This document shows, piece after piece, positions 6,552-14,497 of a DNA stretch of 37,811 nucleotides. A program made the position numbers and the translations under genes. Below the pieces are notes generated by a model, which did no database searches, had not been told where the DNA came from, and saw only the letters and a list, made by a program, of their open reading frames with translations. Position 1 is the stretch's first letter. Each line of letters opens with the position of its first letter. Origin of the DNA: an uncultured Muribaculaceae bacterium (GTDB taxonomy: Bacteria; Bacteroidota; Bacteroidia; Bacteroidales; Muribaculaceae); assembly GCA_944321865.1 (NCBI GenBank), contig CALUMZ010000019.1:1-37811 (forward strand). Direction: 5' to 3'.

Positions 6552-8486
6552 ATGAAAATAAAACGTACCACTATCTACTGTTCGGCATTGGCTGTCATGG
6601 CTCTTGCCTTTACACATGCCTCTGCACAAGCAGGCAACAACGTGCAAAATCTTGCGGACGAAACAACGACCGACTACCCCCTTAACTTCCCTGACGACTT
6701 AACCGGCAAAAACACATCGGGGCGATTGCTTAACGGATTCAAATTGACAGCAACGACAGGCGGCACTTCCACCATAACGCTCGACAACAGCGGCGCAAAC
6801 CTCGTGTACCGCGACATGACCGGTGGCACACAGGCATCGGTGGTGCCGGGCGACCGCGTGAATGTGACTATCGACTACGTCGGGCACTCGATGCACGGCT
6901 ATCTATATGTCGACATCGACCAAGACGGGCAATTCAACGCCTCGATAAATGCCGACGGCACCCCGGGCACCGGTGGCGAAATGCTGTCGTACACATATTA
7001 TCAAGGTAAAAACAGCCTTGGCGAAGAGATTACCGACAAGCCCGGCACTGTGAGCATCGAGTATATTCCCGAATTTGTGATACCGGCCGACTTGCAAACG
7101 GGGGTATACCGGGCGAGGCTCAAGATAGACTGGGACGACATAGACCCGGCCGGCCACTGGAGCGAAGGCGGAAGCAACCAGATTGACGTGAATGGCGGCT
7201 ACGTAATCGACTTCTTGCTCAATGTGCACAATGCCACACACCGCTTGACGGTAAACACCAAGAATGGCAGCGTGAACGGAGCCAACCACACCGGTCTGCC
7301 ACACGACCTGCAGTGCTTCAAACAATTAGTCATCGTTCCCACCCCGGTTGCCGACGGATATGCGGCCGAGGAGGTGACAATAAAGCACGGCCACAATTTC
7401 GACGGGCCGCAATATGTGCATGGCAACATGCAATGGGACGAATATACCGTGCCGGCAGAGCAGTATACCATTCCGGCCGGGCATGTCAACGGCGACGTGG
7501 TGATAACAGTGGAATTCGAGCAAGGTGCCGGGGCTGAATACAAACTCATGTTCAGCGACGAATTTGATGCTGCCGACGGCACACAACCCGATGCCGAAAA
7601 ATGGATGCGCTGCCCGCGCCAATCTTCGACATGGAACCGCTGGCTGTCGGATAGCGAGGAGGTAATTTACATCGAAGATGGCAAATTGGTGGCTCGCGCC
7701 ATTCCCAATCCCGACCAATCGACCGACAACGTCCCCATGATTACGGGCGGCGTGCAGTCGCAAGGCCGGTATGACTTCCTGTATGGCAAGATTGAAGCAC
7801 GCATACTGACTAACCCTCACACGGGCAATTTCCCTGCATTCTGGATGATGCCGGCCGACCAACGTGACGGATGGCCCGCATGCGGCGAAATCGACATTTG
7901 GGAACAAATAGACAATCAAAACACGGCCTACCACACCGTGCACTCTCATTGGACCTACGTCTTGGGAAACAAGCAGAACCCCAAATCGTCGTTTAACGAA
8001 TCGGTCAACATGGACTACTTCCACACCTACGGGCTGGAATGGGACGAAACATCGATGCGGTGGTTTGTCGACGGCAAAGAAGTGGGCAGCTATACCAAAT
8101 CGACCGACGCCAACACTCTTGCCAAGGGACAGTGGCCTTTCGACAAGGCATTCTATATAATCCTCAACCAATCGGTAGGCAATGGTTCTTGGGCAGCCAA
8201 TGCCGATGTGACGCACACATACGAAACACTGTTTGACTGGGTACGCGTGTACCAAAAGGACGATTATTCGGGGATAGGCGAAGTAACCGGCAACAGCACC
8301 GACAATGCAATTAAAATAAGCACTTCAAGCAATTGCATACACATCGACAGCAACTGTCCTGCCGAAGTAACAGTGTGCGACATTGCCGGACGCATCATCT
8401 TCCACGGCATGGTCACCGAACGCACCGATGTCAAAGTTGCCAACGGCATTTACATAGCCAACGGTCAAAAAGTCATGGTTCATTAA
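6552..8486 (+). CDS. Secreted GH16 endo-beta-glucanase (laminarinase-like)
   Basis: 644 residues. A signal peptide (residues 1-26, ending THASAQA) is followed by a GEVED-like beta domain (about 40-228) with VDIDQDGQFN, a short beta domain (229-323), and a GH16 catalytic domain (about 328-568). The GH16 signature GEIDIWEQ is at 445-452, with nucleophile E446, D448 and acid/base E451. YGKIEAR, FPAFWMMP and HTYGLEWDE also fit endo-beta-1,3 or 1,3-1,4-glucanases. The C-terminal 60 residues (VTVCDIAGRIIF, VANGIYIANGQKVMV) form a T9SS-type sorting tail, so the enzyme is probably surface-exposed or secreted. No SusC/SusD pair is nearby, so this is not a classical polysaccharide utilisation locus. 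Confidence 0.92.
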   Translation: MKIKRTTIYCSALAVMALAFTHASAQAGNNVQNLADETTTDYPLNFPDDLTGKNTSGRLLNGFKLTATTGGTSTITLDNSGANLVYRDMTGGTQASVVPGDRVNVTIDYVGHSMHGYLYVDIDQDGQFNASINADGTPGTGGEMLSYTYYQGKNSLGEEITDKPGTVSIEYIPEFVIPADLQTGVYRARLKIDWDDIDPAGHWSEGGSNQIDVNGGYVIDFLLNVHNATHRLTVNTKNGSVNGANHTGLPHDLQCFKQLVIVPTPVADGYAAEEVTIKHGHNFDGPQYVHGNMQWDEYTVPAEQYTIPAGHVNGDVVITVEFEQGAGAEYKLMFSDEFDAADGTQPDAEKWMRCPRQSSTWNRWLSDSEEVIYIEDGKLVARAIPNPDQSTDNVPMITGGVQSQGRYDFLYGKIEARILTNPHTGNFPAFWMMPADQRDGWPACGEIDIWEQIDNQNTAYHTVHSHWTYVLGNKQNPKSSFNESVNMDYFHTYGLEWDETSMRWFVDGKEVGSYTKSTDANTLAKGQWPFDKAFYIILNQSVGNGSWAANADVTHTYETLFDWVRVYQKDDYSGIGEVTGNSTDNAIKISTSSNCIHIDSNCPAEVTVCDIAGRIIFHGMVTERTDVKVANGIYIANGQKVMVH

Positions 8487-8504
8487 CCCCCCAAACGGTC
8501 ATTA
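8481..8504 (+). promoter_or_regulatory. ATTAACC...AAACGGTCATTA motif, copy 1
   Basis: It overlaps the last bases and stop codon of the GH16 gene. It matches the reverse complement of 34444-34466 except for one substitution and one extra C in the C-run, and resembles 34330-34350. No hairpin is formed by a single copy, which suggests a protein-binding site or a relic repeat. Confidence 0.5.
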
Positions 8505-8610
8505 TTCCGCAAAAATTTGTTTTGAAAGTGCTTTTTTATAGGGGTGTATCAAAATTGTTATTTCAATGTGGCAGTAGAGGGTGTATCAAAATTATCATTT
8601 CAATGTGGCA

Positions 8611-8638
8611 GTAGAGACGCAAAATTTTGCGTCTCTAC
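8611..8638. repeat. Perfect 28-bp palindrome, AAAATTTT core
   Basis: Arms GTAGAGACGC and GCGTCTCTAC enclose AAAATTTT; all 28 bases are self-complementary. An identical copy is at 29738-29765, and its central part is present in both copies of the 250-bp direct repeat. Confidence 0.9.
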
Positions 8639-8694
8639 AATCTGGTTGGATAAACTATTGATATTGAATAATTTTATACGTTGTTGCGGACATC

Positions 8695-8716
8695 GAGACG
8701 CGGCACGCCACGTCTC
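8695..8716. repeat. Imperfect hairpin, GGCACGCC core
   Basis: GAGACG and CGTCTC enclose a core related to GGCGCGCC with one substitution that breaks perfect symmetry. The left outer bases have degraded (ATC in place of GTA), so it is a decayed member of the same hairpin family. Confidence 0.7.
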
Positions 8717-8805
8717 TACTCATGGCAAAATCGCATTTTGATACACCCTCTACAACAGTGTTTGGTAAGTTGTTGATATTTAATGTTTTACATGTTGCCA
8801 CTCTC

Positions 8806-8833
8806 GTAGAGACGTGGCGCGCCGCGTCTCTAC
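8806..8833. repeat. 28-bp hairpin, GGCGCGCC core (second copy)
   Basis: Arms GTAGAGACG and CGTCTCTAC around a GGCGCGCC core; it is the inverted counterpart of 561-588 inside the duplicated segment of about 130 bp. Confidence 0.85.
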
Positions 8834-9042
8834 AACATCAATGTCGGAATTTTGATACACCCTCCTAAAATCTAATGAGCGATTTGTGTTAAACTGAGGA
8901 GCACCTATGCAGATAGACTAATGCAGACAATTCCTACGATTATAGGATGCTGTACGTTACATACGTGTAGATAGCCGTCGCAAAATGGAGAAATTTATTC
9001 TTACCGGCTCTGCCGTCCCTGACAAAAAAGCGGAAAGCGGAA

Positions 9043-10071
9043 TCACGCATTCGGGCACGGGCCGGGCTTACGGCGGTCGCGCTTCATCGTGGGCAGGAAA
9101 GGACAAACGTAACGCAAGTATTGGTTCAAGTGGAACAGCCTCAAATCAGACGCGCCTCCACCGAGGCGGTCTGCAATGTAGGCAAACAGTGGATCGCGCT
9201 TGCCCGAATCCTTCAACTTGGTGATGCGGCGGTATATCATCCCATGCAGCAACCTGCGCTTGTACCGACCCAAATGCGGCATCAGCGCCTTCTCCATCGC
9301 CGCCACCACATCAATGTCTTCATACAGGCGTTTGCCGGTCGAGATTCCCTCCTCGCTCACTTTGGCCGTATGTTGGCGGAAGTAGTTAAGCGCCCTGCGT
9401 ACTTCAAGCACGTTGCCCTGCATGGCCATCAAGAACCAGAACATCCAGTCGCCGCTATACCGCATGTCGATAAACGCCTCTTGCGGCAACCTCATCGCGC
9501 ATTCCCTGTTAAACAGCACCCCACTCGCATTCATGATGCAATTGTTCCAATACAGCTTGTGTTCCACATAAAAACGACCGTCATACAGATGGTCGGTTTG
9601 GCGAGTGTCATCTTTCCAATAATCGGCCTTTTCGGTAGTAACGTTGCCATTTTCATCGATATAGTTCGAACCGGCCATGCACACCACCACATTCTCATAT
9701 TTGCGAATGTATGACATGCAGCACTCCAAGAAGTCGGGGGTTGCAAGATCGTCGGCCTCGGCTACCCACACCCACTCGCTACGCGCCAGCGATATGCCTT
9801 TCATCCACTGACGAAAGGGGCTGCCGGTATTCTTTGTGTTAATGCAAATGTGCGACACATGCGGATTGTCCTTGTACCGTGACAATATCCCGGCACTGCC
9901 GTCGGTCGAGGCATCATCGAGTAGAATCAACTCAAAGTCGGTGAAAGTCTGCCCCAGCACCGACTCTATGCGAGCCTCCAAATAGCGCGCATAGTTATAA
10001 TTAGGGATAATCACGCTCACCGCCGGAGCTTTCCCGGTCGTTTTTCCAACACTTTCAATTGCCATGTCCAA
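9043..10071 (-). CDS. Glycosyltransferase family 2
   Basis: 342 residues of a GT-A inverting transferase. VSVIIPNYNYARYLEARIESVLGQ (18-41) and LLDDASTDGS (50-59) are the nucleotide-sugar-binding start of GT2, and the metal-binding acidic cluster is EADD (105-108). The gene overlaps the end of the GT8 gene by 17 bases and is the last gene of the minus-strand glycan operon. Its C-terminus is basic (KRDRRKPGPCPNA). Donor and acceptor cannot be told. Downstream, only 178 bases separate its stop from repeat block 2. Confidence 0.88.
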   Translation of the reverse strand: MDMAIESVGKTTGKAPAVSVIIPNYNYARYLEARIESVLGQTFTDFELILLDDASTDGSAGILSRYKDNPHVSHICINTKNTGSPFRQWMKGISLARSEWVWVAEADDLATPDFLECCMSYIRKYENVVVCMAGSNYIDENGNVTTEKADYWKDDTRQTDHLYDGRFYVEHKLYWNNCIMNASGVLFNRECAMRLPQEAFIDMRYSGDWMFWFLMAMQGNVLEVRRALNYFRQHTAKVSEEGISTGKRLYEDIDVVAAMEKALMPHLGRYKRRLLHGMIYRRITKLKDSGKRDPLFAYIADRLGGGASDLRLFHLNQYLRYVCPFLPTMKRDRRKPGPCPNA

Positions 10072-11005
10072 CCACTTTGCTCTTAATCTTTTCCAAATCT
10101 ACATACTTGCCCCGCTTCAACTTCAACGTATATGGCAGGAAGTGCACAAACCTGTGGAAACGCGCTCCGCGGCTGTTCAGCACGTTTTCACCTTTCCACG
10201 GTGTCAAGTCCTGATATTTGAAGAACAGATGTCGCAATGGGTGCATACAGTGGTATTGCCACGGCTTGCGTGACGAATAATGCAGTATCGACGGGTGCAA
10301 AATGGTTTCGGCATACGGCGGAACCCAATCGGCATTCTTATCCTTGGGCATTCGGTATGCTCCTTCCTGCACATTCCACTTCATGTCGACAAGCACCTTA
10401 TGTTCATGCAACAATCCGTTGAGCAGGTCTTGGTCGTTACATATCACCCTGTCGGGATACAGACGATAATACTCGCGACACTTAGCTTCTATGTCGTTTT
10501 TCCGCCAGTAGTCTAAATTCAGCAACAGCACTCCGCCGTTGAAGTAATTATAGGATGTGTCATATTGTAATCGCTTGCAATAGGCCTCATTCACGACAAA
10601 GCTGTCGGGTACCGCTGCCAAAGCCTTGCCCGACAAGTCGGTGTTCCACAACTCATCGATATTGTCGAGCACCAAAATATCACAATCGAGGTAAAGTACC
10701 TTCGACACCGATGGTGGAAGCAGCGATGCCAATATGCAGCGGTAAAACACCACCATCGAAAGGCGTTGCCCCTCCCACCTGATGGAATAGCCCTGCATGG
10801 CCTCGGGCGGAACTGTATAGAACTCAACTGAAGCGCCATAGCGCGACGCAAGTTGCGACAATATATCGCGCGAACCTTGCGGAATACCATCGGTGACGAT
10901 GTGAAATGTGACATCGGTTGGCTCGTTATGCTCCAATATTGAAACCATTGTCACTGCACAATACCGCACAAACTTTTCGTCTATCGTAAAAGCTATATGT
11001 TTCAT
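10055..11005 (-). CDS. Glycosyltransferase family 8 (LPS glucosyl/galactosyltransferase type)
   Basis: 316 residues. MKHIAFTIDEKFVRYCAVTMVSILEHN is the usual GT8 N-terminus. The metal-binding DxD is in YLDCDILVLDNIDELW (D107, D109), and NYFNGGVLLLNLDYWR and CNDQDLLNGLL are conserved GT8 blocks. GT8 enzymes are retaining and commonly add glucose or galactose to the LPS core. The start overlaps the stop of the preceding gene by 4 bases, so translation is probably coupled. The C-terminus is basic, consistent with inner-membrane association. Confidence 0.92.
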   Translation of the reverse strand: MKHIAFTIDEKFVRYCAVTMVSILEHNEPTDVTFHIVTDGIPQGSRDILSQLASRYGASVEFYTVPPEAMQGYSIRWEGQRLSMVVFYRCILASLLPPSVSKVLYLDCDILVLDNIDELWNTDLSGKALAAVPDSFVVNEAYCKRLQYDTSYNYFNGGVLLLNLDYWRKNDIEAKCREYYRLYPDRVICNDQDLLNGLLHEHKVLVDMKWNVQEGAYRMPKDKNADWVPPYAETILHPSILHYSSRKPWQYHCMHPLRHLFFKYQDLTPWKGENVLNSRGARFHRFVHFLPYTLKLKRGKYVDLEKIKSKVVGHGN

Positions 11006-11910
11006 CGCATCTCAAAGTTACTGAAAAAATCGGCAATGGTTGAGTCGTCATATATATACCCGTCGGCACGCAAGCGGTCAAATACTTGCGTCCCAATGAC
11101 GCGGTCATATTCTTCCTCCAGCTTGCCCTCCTTGTACAGTTTGTAGAAATAACGCCAGTGGCGGCCGCCATGCCGCCCCTTATGCTGCTCAAGCTGCTTG
11201 CCGCCGTTAATCATCTTTTCCAAGAATTGCTGTTTCCCTCGCACGTTATAGTGGTAAACGCGAATATCGGTAACAGCCGAACGCTGCGGCAGCATGGTCA
11301 CCTTGTGGTTGCCCATCGAAATTTGCAGGTAACCGGCGGCGCGATGTATTACTTTCTTGTTCTGACGCTCGAAAAGCGAGTAGAGCGACAGCCCGTATGC
11401 CTCCAAGTCGGGGACATATTTCACCGCCATGTTCCATTGCCAAAAGGGTTTACCCTCCTCGGGATACATGCTGCGCACCTCGCAATCGAGCACGTTGGCA
11501 CCTGTAGTCGACAATTCGTTTTTCAGATTGCCTGAAGGCGCATACCACAGTTCGTCGGCATCGGCATTTATCACCCAATCGGCGCCATATCGAGTCTTTG
11601 CCCGCCATATCATGCGGTCGACCCATGCCTTTTGCTCATAGTCGGTGGCCGGCTCGTTTATTACCTCTTTAATCCAACCCCGCTCCACATACTTCCTAAT
11701 TATATCAGGCGTGCCGTCCGACGAATTATTGTCGGTGACAATGAAGCCGTCCACCCCCATCGCCTTGTGGAATTGCAAATTCTGCTCGAGCATTACCTCC
11801 TCGTTTTTCACAAGCAATGTCATCATTAGCACCGGCGAAGTTGTCTTGCCGAAAGACTTGGGCAAGTCGCATATCGCGCGACCTATTTTTTTTAAAAAAT
11901 ATGCATCCAT
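11002..11910 (-). CDS. Glycosyltransferase family 2 (Glyco_tranf_2_4 / GT92-like type)
   Basis: 302 residues from MDAYFLKKIG. LMMTLLVKNEEVMLEQNLQFHKAMGVDGFIVTDNNSSDGT (28-67) and WVINADADELWY (112-123, acidic cluster DADE) fit the Glyco_tranf_2_4 subgroup. The frame is open upstream to 12177, but that part runs opposite the sense of the GT11 gene in another frame and shows no family similarity. The start at 11910, 14 bases after the GT11 stop, is therefore preferred. It couples to the GT8 gene through an ATGA overlap. The substrate is unknown; context suggests LPS outer-core or O-chain assembly. Confidence 0.85.
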   Translation of the reverse strand: MDAYFLKKIGRAICDLPKSFGKTTSPVLMMTLLVKNEEVMLEQNLQFHKAMGVDGFIVTDNNSSDGTPDIIRKYVERGWIKEVINEPATDYEQKAWVDRMIWRAKTRYGADWVINADADELWYAPSGNLKNELSTTGANVLDCEVRSMYPEEGKPFWQWNMAVKYVPDLEAYGLSLYSLFERQNKKVIHRAAGYLQISMGNHKVTMLPQRSAVTDIRVYHYNVRGKQQFLEKMINGGKQLEQHKGRHGGRHWRYFYKLYKEGKLEEEYDRVIGTQVFDRLRADGYIYDDSTIADFFSNFEMR

Positions 11911-11924
11911 TTTTTCACTATTGG

Positions 11925-12767
11925 CTATTTTACCGGTATCGTTATCCACTCCTCGGGAACAATGGTGCTGCTCGCCGCATCGTGCGTCCATTGCGCAGGT
12001 GCTATGACTATCTTGTCGGCTCGCGGATTCAGCCATGCGCCCCACCAACTGAACGTGCTGTTGCAAATAATGTGGTGACGGCATTTGCTCATCAGCATCA
12101 TGTCCTGCCAACTGTCTTCCCCCTTGTTCCAATCGACATACTCCGCATTTTCCAATGGGATATTCTCCCTGACCCATGCGATGTCGTCAGAAAACACATA
12201 AAACGACGGACACGCAACCCTGCGCCGCATTTCAGCTATCGCCCTCTCGTAATACGGCAGCCCGCACACGCACCCTATGGCTTGCCAATGCTTCGGCAGC
12301 AGGTAATCACCACGACGGATATGGAGTGAAACGGCATTCGCGTCATTTGCTATCCGTTCCATCATTTGCAGGCTCTGCGAGTTTGCCCTGCTTAAGTCAA
12401 ATGTGAAAGTTTCGCGCACTTCCGCTTTTATGTCGGCAAAATATTTTTCCGACTGATAAAACCCTTTAAAATAAATCAACGGCCACACATATTTCCTTGT
12501 GTAAGGCAACATCGACCCTTTCTGCTTATGCTCGATAATAGTCTTGAAGAAAAGGAATTCCAACACCTTCTTCAACTTCTGGTTAATCAACAGCTCCACA
12601 TCGGGGAGTACAAACACACGGTGCATTTCATAGCCGTGATGCACATTGTAATGCACCATGTCGGAAATATCTATGCGCGTATTGGGGAACCGCTTCTTCA
12701 TCTGCAAGTAGAAAGCATAAATAAACATTTGGTTTCCCAATCCTCCAGTAATTTTTATCAGCCTCAT
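11925..12767 (-). CDS. Alpha-1,2-fucosyltransferase-like, GT11
   Basis: 280 residues. MRLIKITGGLGNQMFIYAFYLQMKKR is the GT11 N-terminus. SLHIRRGDYL (147-156; HxRRGD at 149-154) is the GDP-fucose binding motif shared by alpha-1,2 and alpha-1,6 fucosyltransferases. CRHHIICNSTFSWWGAWLN is the third conserved GT11 block. The expected reaction is transfer of fucose from GDP-fucose to a terminal galactose. In gut Bacteroidales this gives fucosylated surface glycans that can mimic host antigens; the acceptor here is unknown. No GDP-fucose synthesis genes (gmd, fcl, fkp) are in the window, so the donor must come from elsewhere. Confidence 0.93.
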   Translation of the reverse strand: MRLIKITGGLGNQMFIYAFYLQMKKRFPNTRIDISDMVHYNVHHGYEMHRVFVLPDVELLINQKLKKVLEFLFFKTIIEHKQKGSMLPYTRKYVWPLIYFKGFYQSEKYFADIKAEVRETFTFDLSRANSQSLQMMERIANDANAVSLHIRRGDYLLPKHWQAIGCVCGLPYYERAIAEMRRRVACPSFYVFSDDIAWVRENIPLENAEYVDWNKGEDSWQDMMLMSKCRHHIICNSTFSWWGAWLNPRADKIVIAPAQWTHDAASSTIVPEEWITIPVK

Positions 12768-12795
12768 AAGTTATCTTGTATATATACACACATCA

Positions 12796-13701
12796 CTATT
12801 GTTGTTCCATAATGCCTAATTTCTCCCTCACCCCGTCGCGGTAAGCCCTCCACAGCCGCGGAATGTCGCTCCACTTGTAAGCGTCGGTAAACGGGCATGT
12901 AAACAGTGCCACCACTATGTAGCCCAACACGTTGTTGAATCCGCGCAGGTACTTCACCCCCCAGTTGCGCCCGTAATGATGGTTAAGATAAGCCGAATTG
13001 CGCACTTGGTAGAAGCGTTTCCACTTCTTCTTTTTGTTGCGCTGCTGCCATGTGTCGGCCGAAAAGAATTTTTCCTTGTCCATCAAGGCATCGGGTATGT
13101 ACATGATTTTATACCCCGCCTGCACGGCTCGTATGCAATAGTCGGTATCGTCGCAGAAGATAAACAAGTCCTTGTTTGGCAAGCCTATGCGGTCCACGGT
13201 CGAGCGGCGTATGAACAATCCCTCGAATGCCGTCCCACATATCTCCACCGGTGCCGACACCTGCATCTTCGACAACCGGCCGGCATACATCGATGCAAAC
13301 GGGTTGGTCAGGTTCAATGCCGTGAAATCATTGGTGAAAATCTGCCCTTGTAGCAAGCGTCGCGGGGCAAGAATGCCCACCCGCTCGTCGGCAGTGTGCG
13401 GCAACAACCGCTCCATGCAATCGGGGCGCGGAAACACGTCATCGTCCATGCACCAAATCCAGTCGGCCCCCATCCGGCACGCCTTGTCGATTCCGGTATG
13501 GAATCCTCCCGAGCCGCCAACGTTTTCTTGGTTCACGACCACCAACCCCTCTTGGGCAGCCAGCCAATCGGTTGTCCCGTCGGTACTACCGTTGTTGACA
13601 ACGACTATGTCCGACACCGGGCTGTTCTTGTGCAGGCAGTCCACCACCCGTTTCAACAGCTCCAACCGGTTATATGTTACGACAACTGCGACTATCTTCA
13701 T
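12796..13701 (-). CDS. Glycosyltransferase family 2, galactofuranosyltransferase-like
   Basis: 301 residues. MKIVAVVVTYNRLELLKRVVDCLHKN, VVVNNGSTDGT and NVGGSGGFHTGI (60-71) with the WCMDDDVFP metal site (DDD 86-88) fit the GlfT/rhamnosyltransferase-like subgroup, in which the GGxGGF segment is typical of galactofuranosyl transferases. A UDP-galactopyranose mutase gene lies in the same operon and would supply UDP-galactofuranose. A later block (FIFCDDTDYCIRAVQAGYKIMYIPDA) holds the general-base region. The start overlaps the kinase gene by 4 bases. Galactofuranose specificity is inferred from motif and context; rhamnose is the alternative. Confidence 0.85.
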   Translation of the reverse strand: MKIVAVVVTYNRLELLKRVVDCLHKNSPVSDIVVVNNGSTDGTTDWLAAQEGLVVVNQENVGGSGGFHTGIDKACRMGADWIWCMDDDVFPRPDCMERLLPHTADERVGILAPRRLLQGQIFTNDFTALNLTNPFASMYAGRLSKMQVSAPVEICGTAFEGLFIRRSTVDRIGLPNKDLFIFCDDTDYCIRAVQAGYKIMYIPDALMDKEKFFSADTWQQRNKKKKWKRFYQVRNSAYLNHHYGRNWGVKYLRGFNNVLGYIVVALFTCPFTDAYKWSDIPRLWRAYRDGVREKLGIMEQQ

Positions 13702-14474
13702 TTGCTTGTTGCGTTTTTGTATTCTTTCAGAGCCTCAATCTCCTTTTCCTCCTGCCCGGGTTGCACGCTTCGGTAAGCCACCATCAATTCATAGCACTTA
13801 TCGGCATCAAATCCGCGCACACGTGCATATTCATCGGCTATGATGCGGTGCATGGCAGGCGTGGCCGGCAAGCGTTCAAGGTTTTTGCAACCGGCTTTCA
13901 GGCCTATATGCCCCACCGAAAGGCGGTTCAAGTCGACTATGTCAATCTTGATGCCGCCGGGTGTCTCGGCAAACAGTATGTTGGCCCGCCCGTAGTCCTT
14001 GTGGGCATAACCGTTTTCATGCAAAATTGCGGTTACATGCCCCACGGCACGTAGCACGGCCTCCTCGCAATCAAATTTCCTGCGAAAAAGTTCCTCATAC
14101 CTGTGCGGGCACTCCGAAACCAATGTCACATAATAACTTTGATCAAAAAGCAAGCCTTTGCGTATGTTCAAATAGCCCACAGGTTGGGGCGTACCCACAC
14201 CGGCCTGCAAGAACATCAAAGCATGGTCGTAAGAACGTTTTGCCTTTGAAGCCCGAAACACCCCATACACAAACCGGTTGATGACATTGGGCCTGCGGAA
14301 CGACTTTACCACATATTCCCGCCCCTCGTATGTTATGCGCCGCAACTCGTTGCGCCCCTTGTGAATCACCACCCCTTCGTTATTCTTGAACCTGTCGGGG
14401 AGGCTCAACAAGAACGTCCTTAAATTCCTGTATTTAGGATGTAGAACTAATGTCTTGTGGTTTAATATACTCAT
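13698..14474 (-). CDS. Lipopolysaccharide kinase-like protein (WaaP/InaA/Kdo-kinase family)
   Basis: 258 residues with a protein-kinase-like fold. K57 in EYVVKSFR is the candidate ATP-binding lysine. The catalytic loop is HENGYAHKDYGRANIL (152-167; D160, N165), and IDIVDLNR (177-184, D181) takes the place of the DFG motif. Such enzymes phosphorylate heptose or Kdo of the inner core in the cytoplasm. Its place among glycosyltransferases supports an LPS/LOS-core role for this operon rather than a free capsule. The gene starts 23 bases after the preceding transferase. The exact sugar phosphorylated cannot be told. Confidence 0.82.
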   Translation of the reverse strand: MSILNHKTLVLHPKYRNLRTFLLSLPDRFKNNEGVVIHKGRNELRRITYEGREYVVKSFRRPNVINRFVYGVFRASKAKRSYDHALMFLQAGVGTPQPVGYLNIRKGLLFDQSYYVTLVSECPHRYEELFRRKFDCEEAVLRAVGHVTAILHENGYAHKDYGRANILFAETPGGIKIDIVDLNRLSVGHIGLKAGCKNLERLPATPAMHRIIADEYARVRGFDADKCYELMVAYRSVQPGQEEKEIEALKEYKNATSK

Positions 14475-14497
14475 ATACTTTTACAATGCGGAAATCT

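Larger units (their letters stand above)
8541..8864. repeat. Composite MITE-like repeat block 2
   Basis: End motifs run forward at 8541-8556 and 8574-8593 and reverse at 8735-8753 and 8849-8864, so the block is bounded by inverted ends. The two forward copies are joined by TTATTTCAATGTGGCA, giving a tandem unit of about 37 bases that recurs at 29703 and 37727. The section 8735-8864 is an inverted, slightly diverged copy of 527-660. Three GTAGAGACG-type hairpins lie inside. It follows the GH16 gene and precedes the end of the minus-strand glycan operon, so it may also act as a terminator. I see no gene in 8487-9042. Confidence 0.85.

Noticed and set aside
7326..8255. 309-codon frame antisense to the GH16 gene
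   Set aside because: It is a shadow of a GC-rich coding strand; the sense frame has a signal peptide, catalytic motif and sorting tail.
8544..8741. Short plus-strand frame in repeat block 2
   Set aside because: It consists of translated repeat units (NFNVAV, KFCVST) and is interrupted differently in the sibling copies.
8985..9224. 79-codon plus-strand frame at the end of the GT2 gene
   Set aside because: Most of it is antisense to the well-supported GT2 C-terminus and its composition is not protein-like.
11911..12177. Longer N-terminus for the GT2_4 transferase
   Set aside because: The extension overlaps the GT11 gene on the same strand in another frame and lacks family sequence; the start at 11910 directly follows the GT11 stop.
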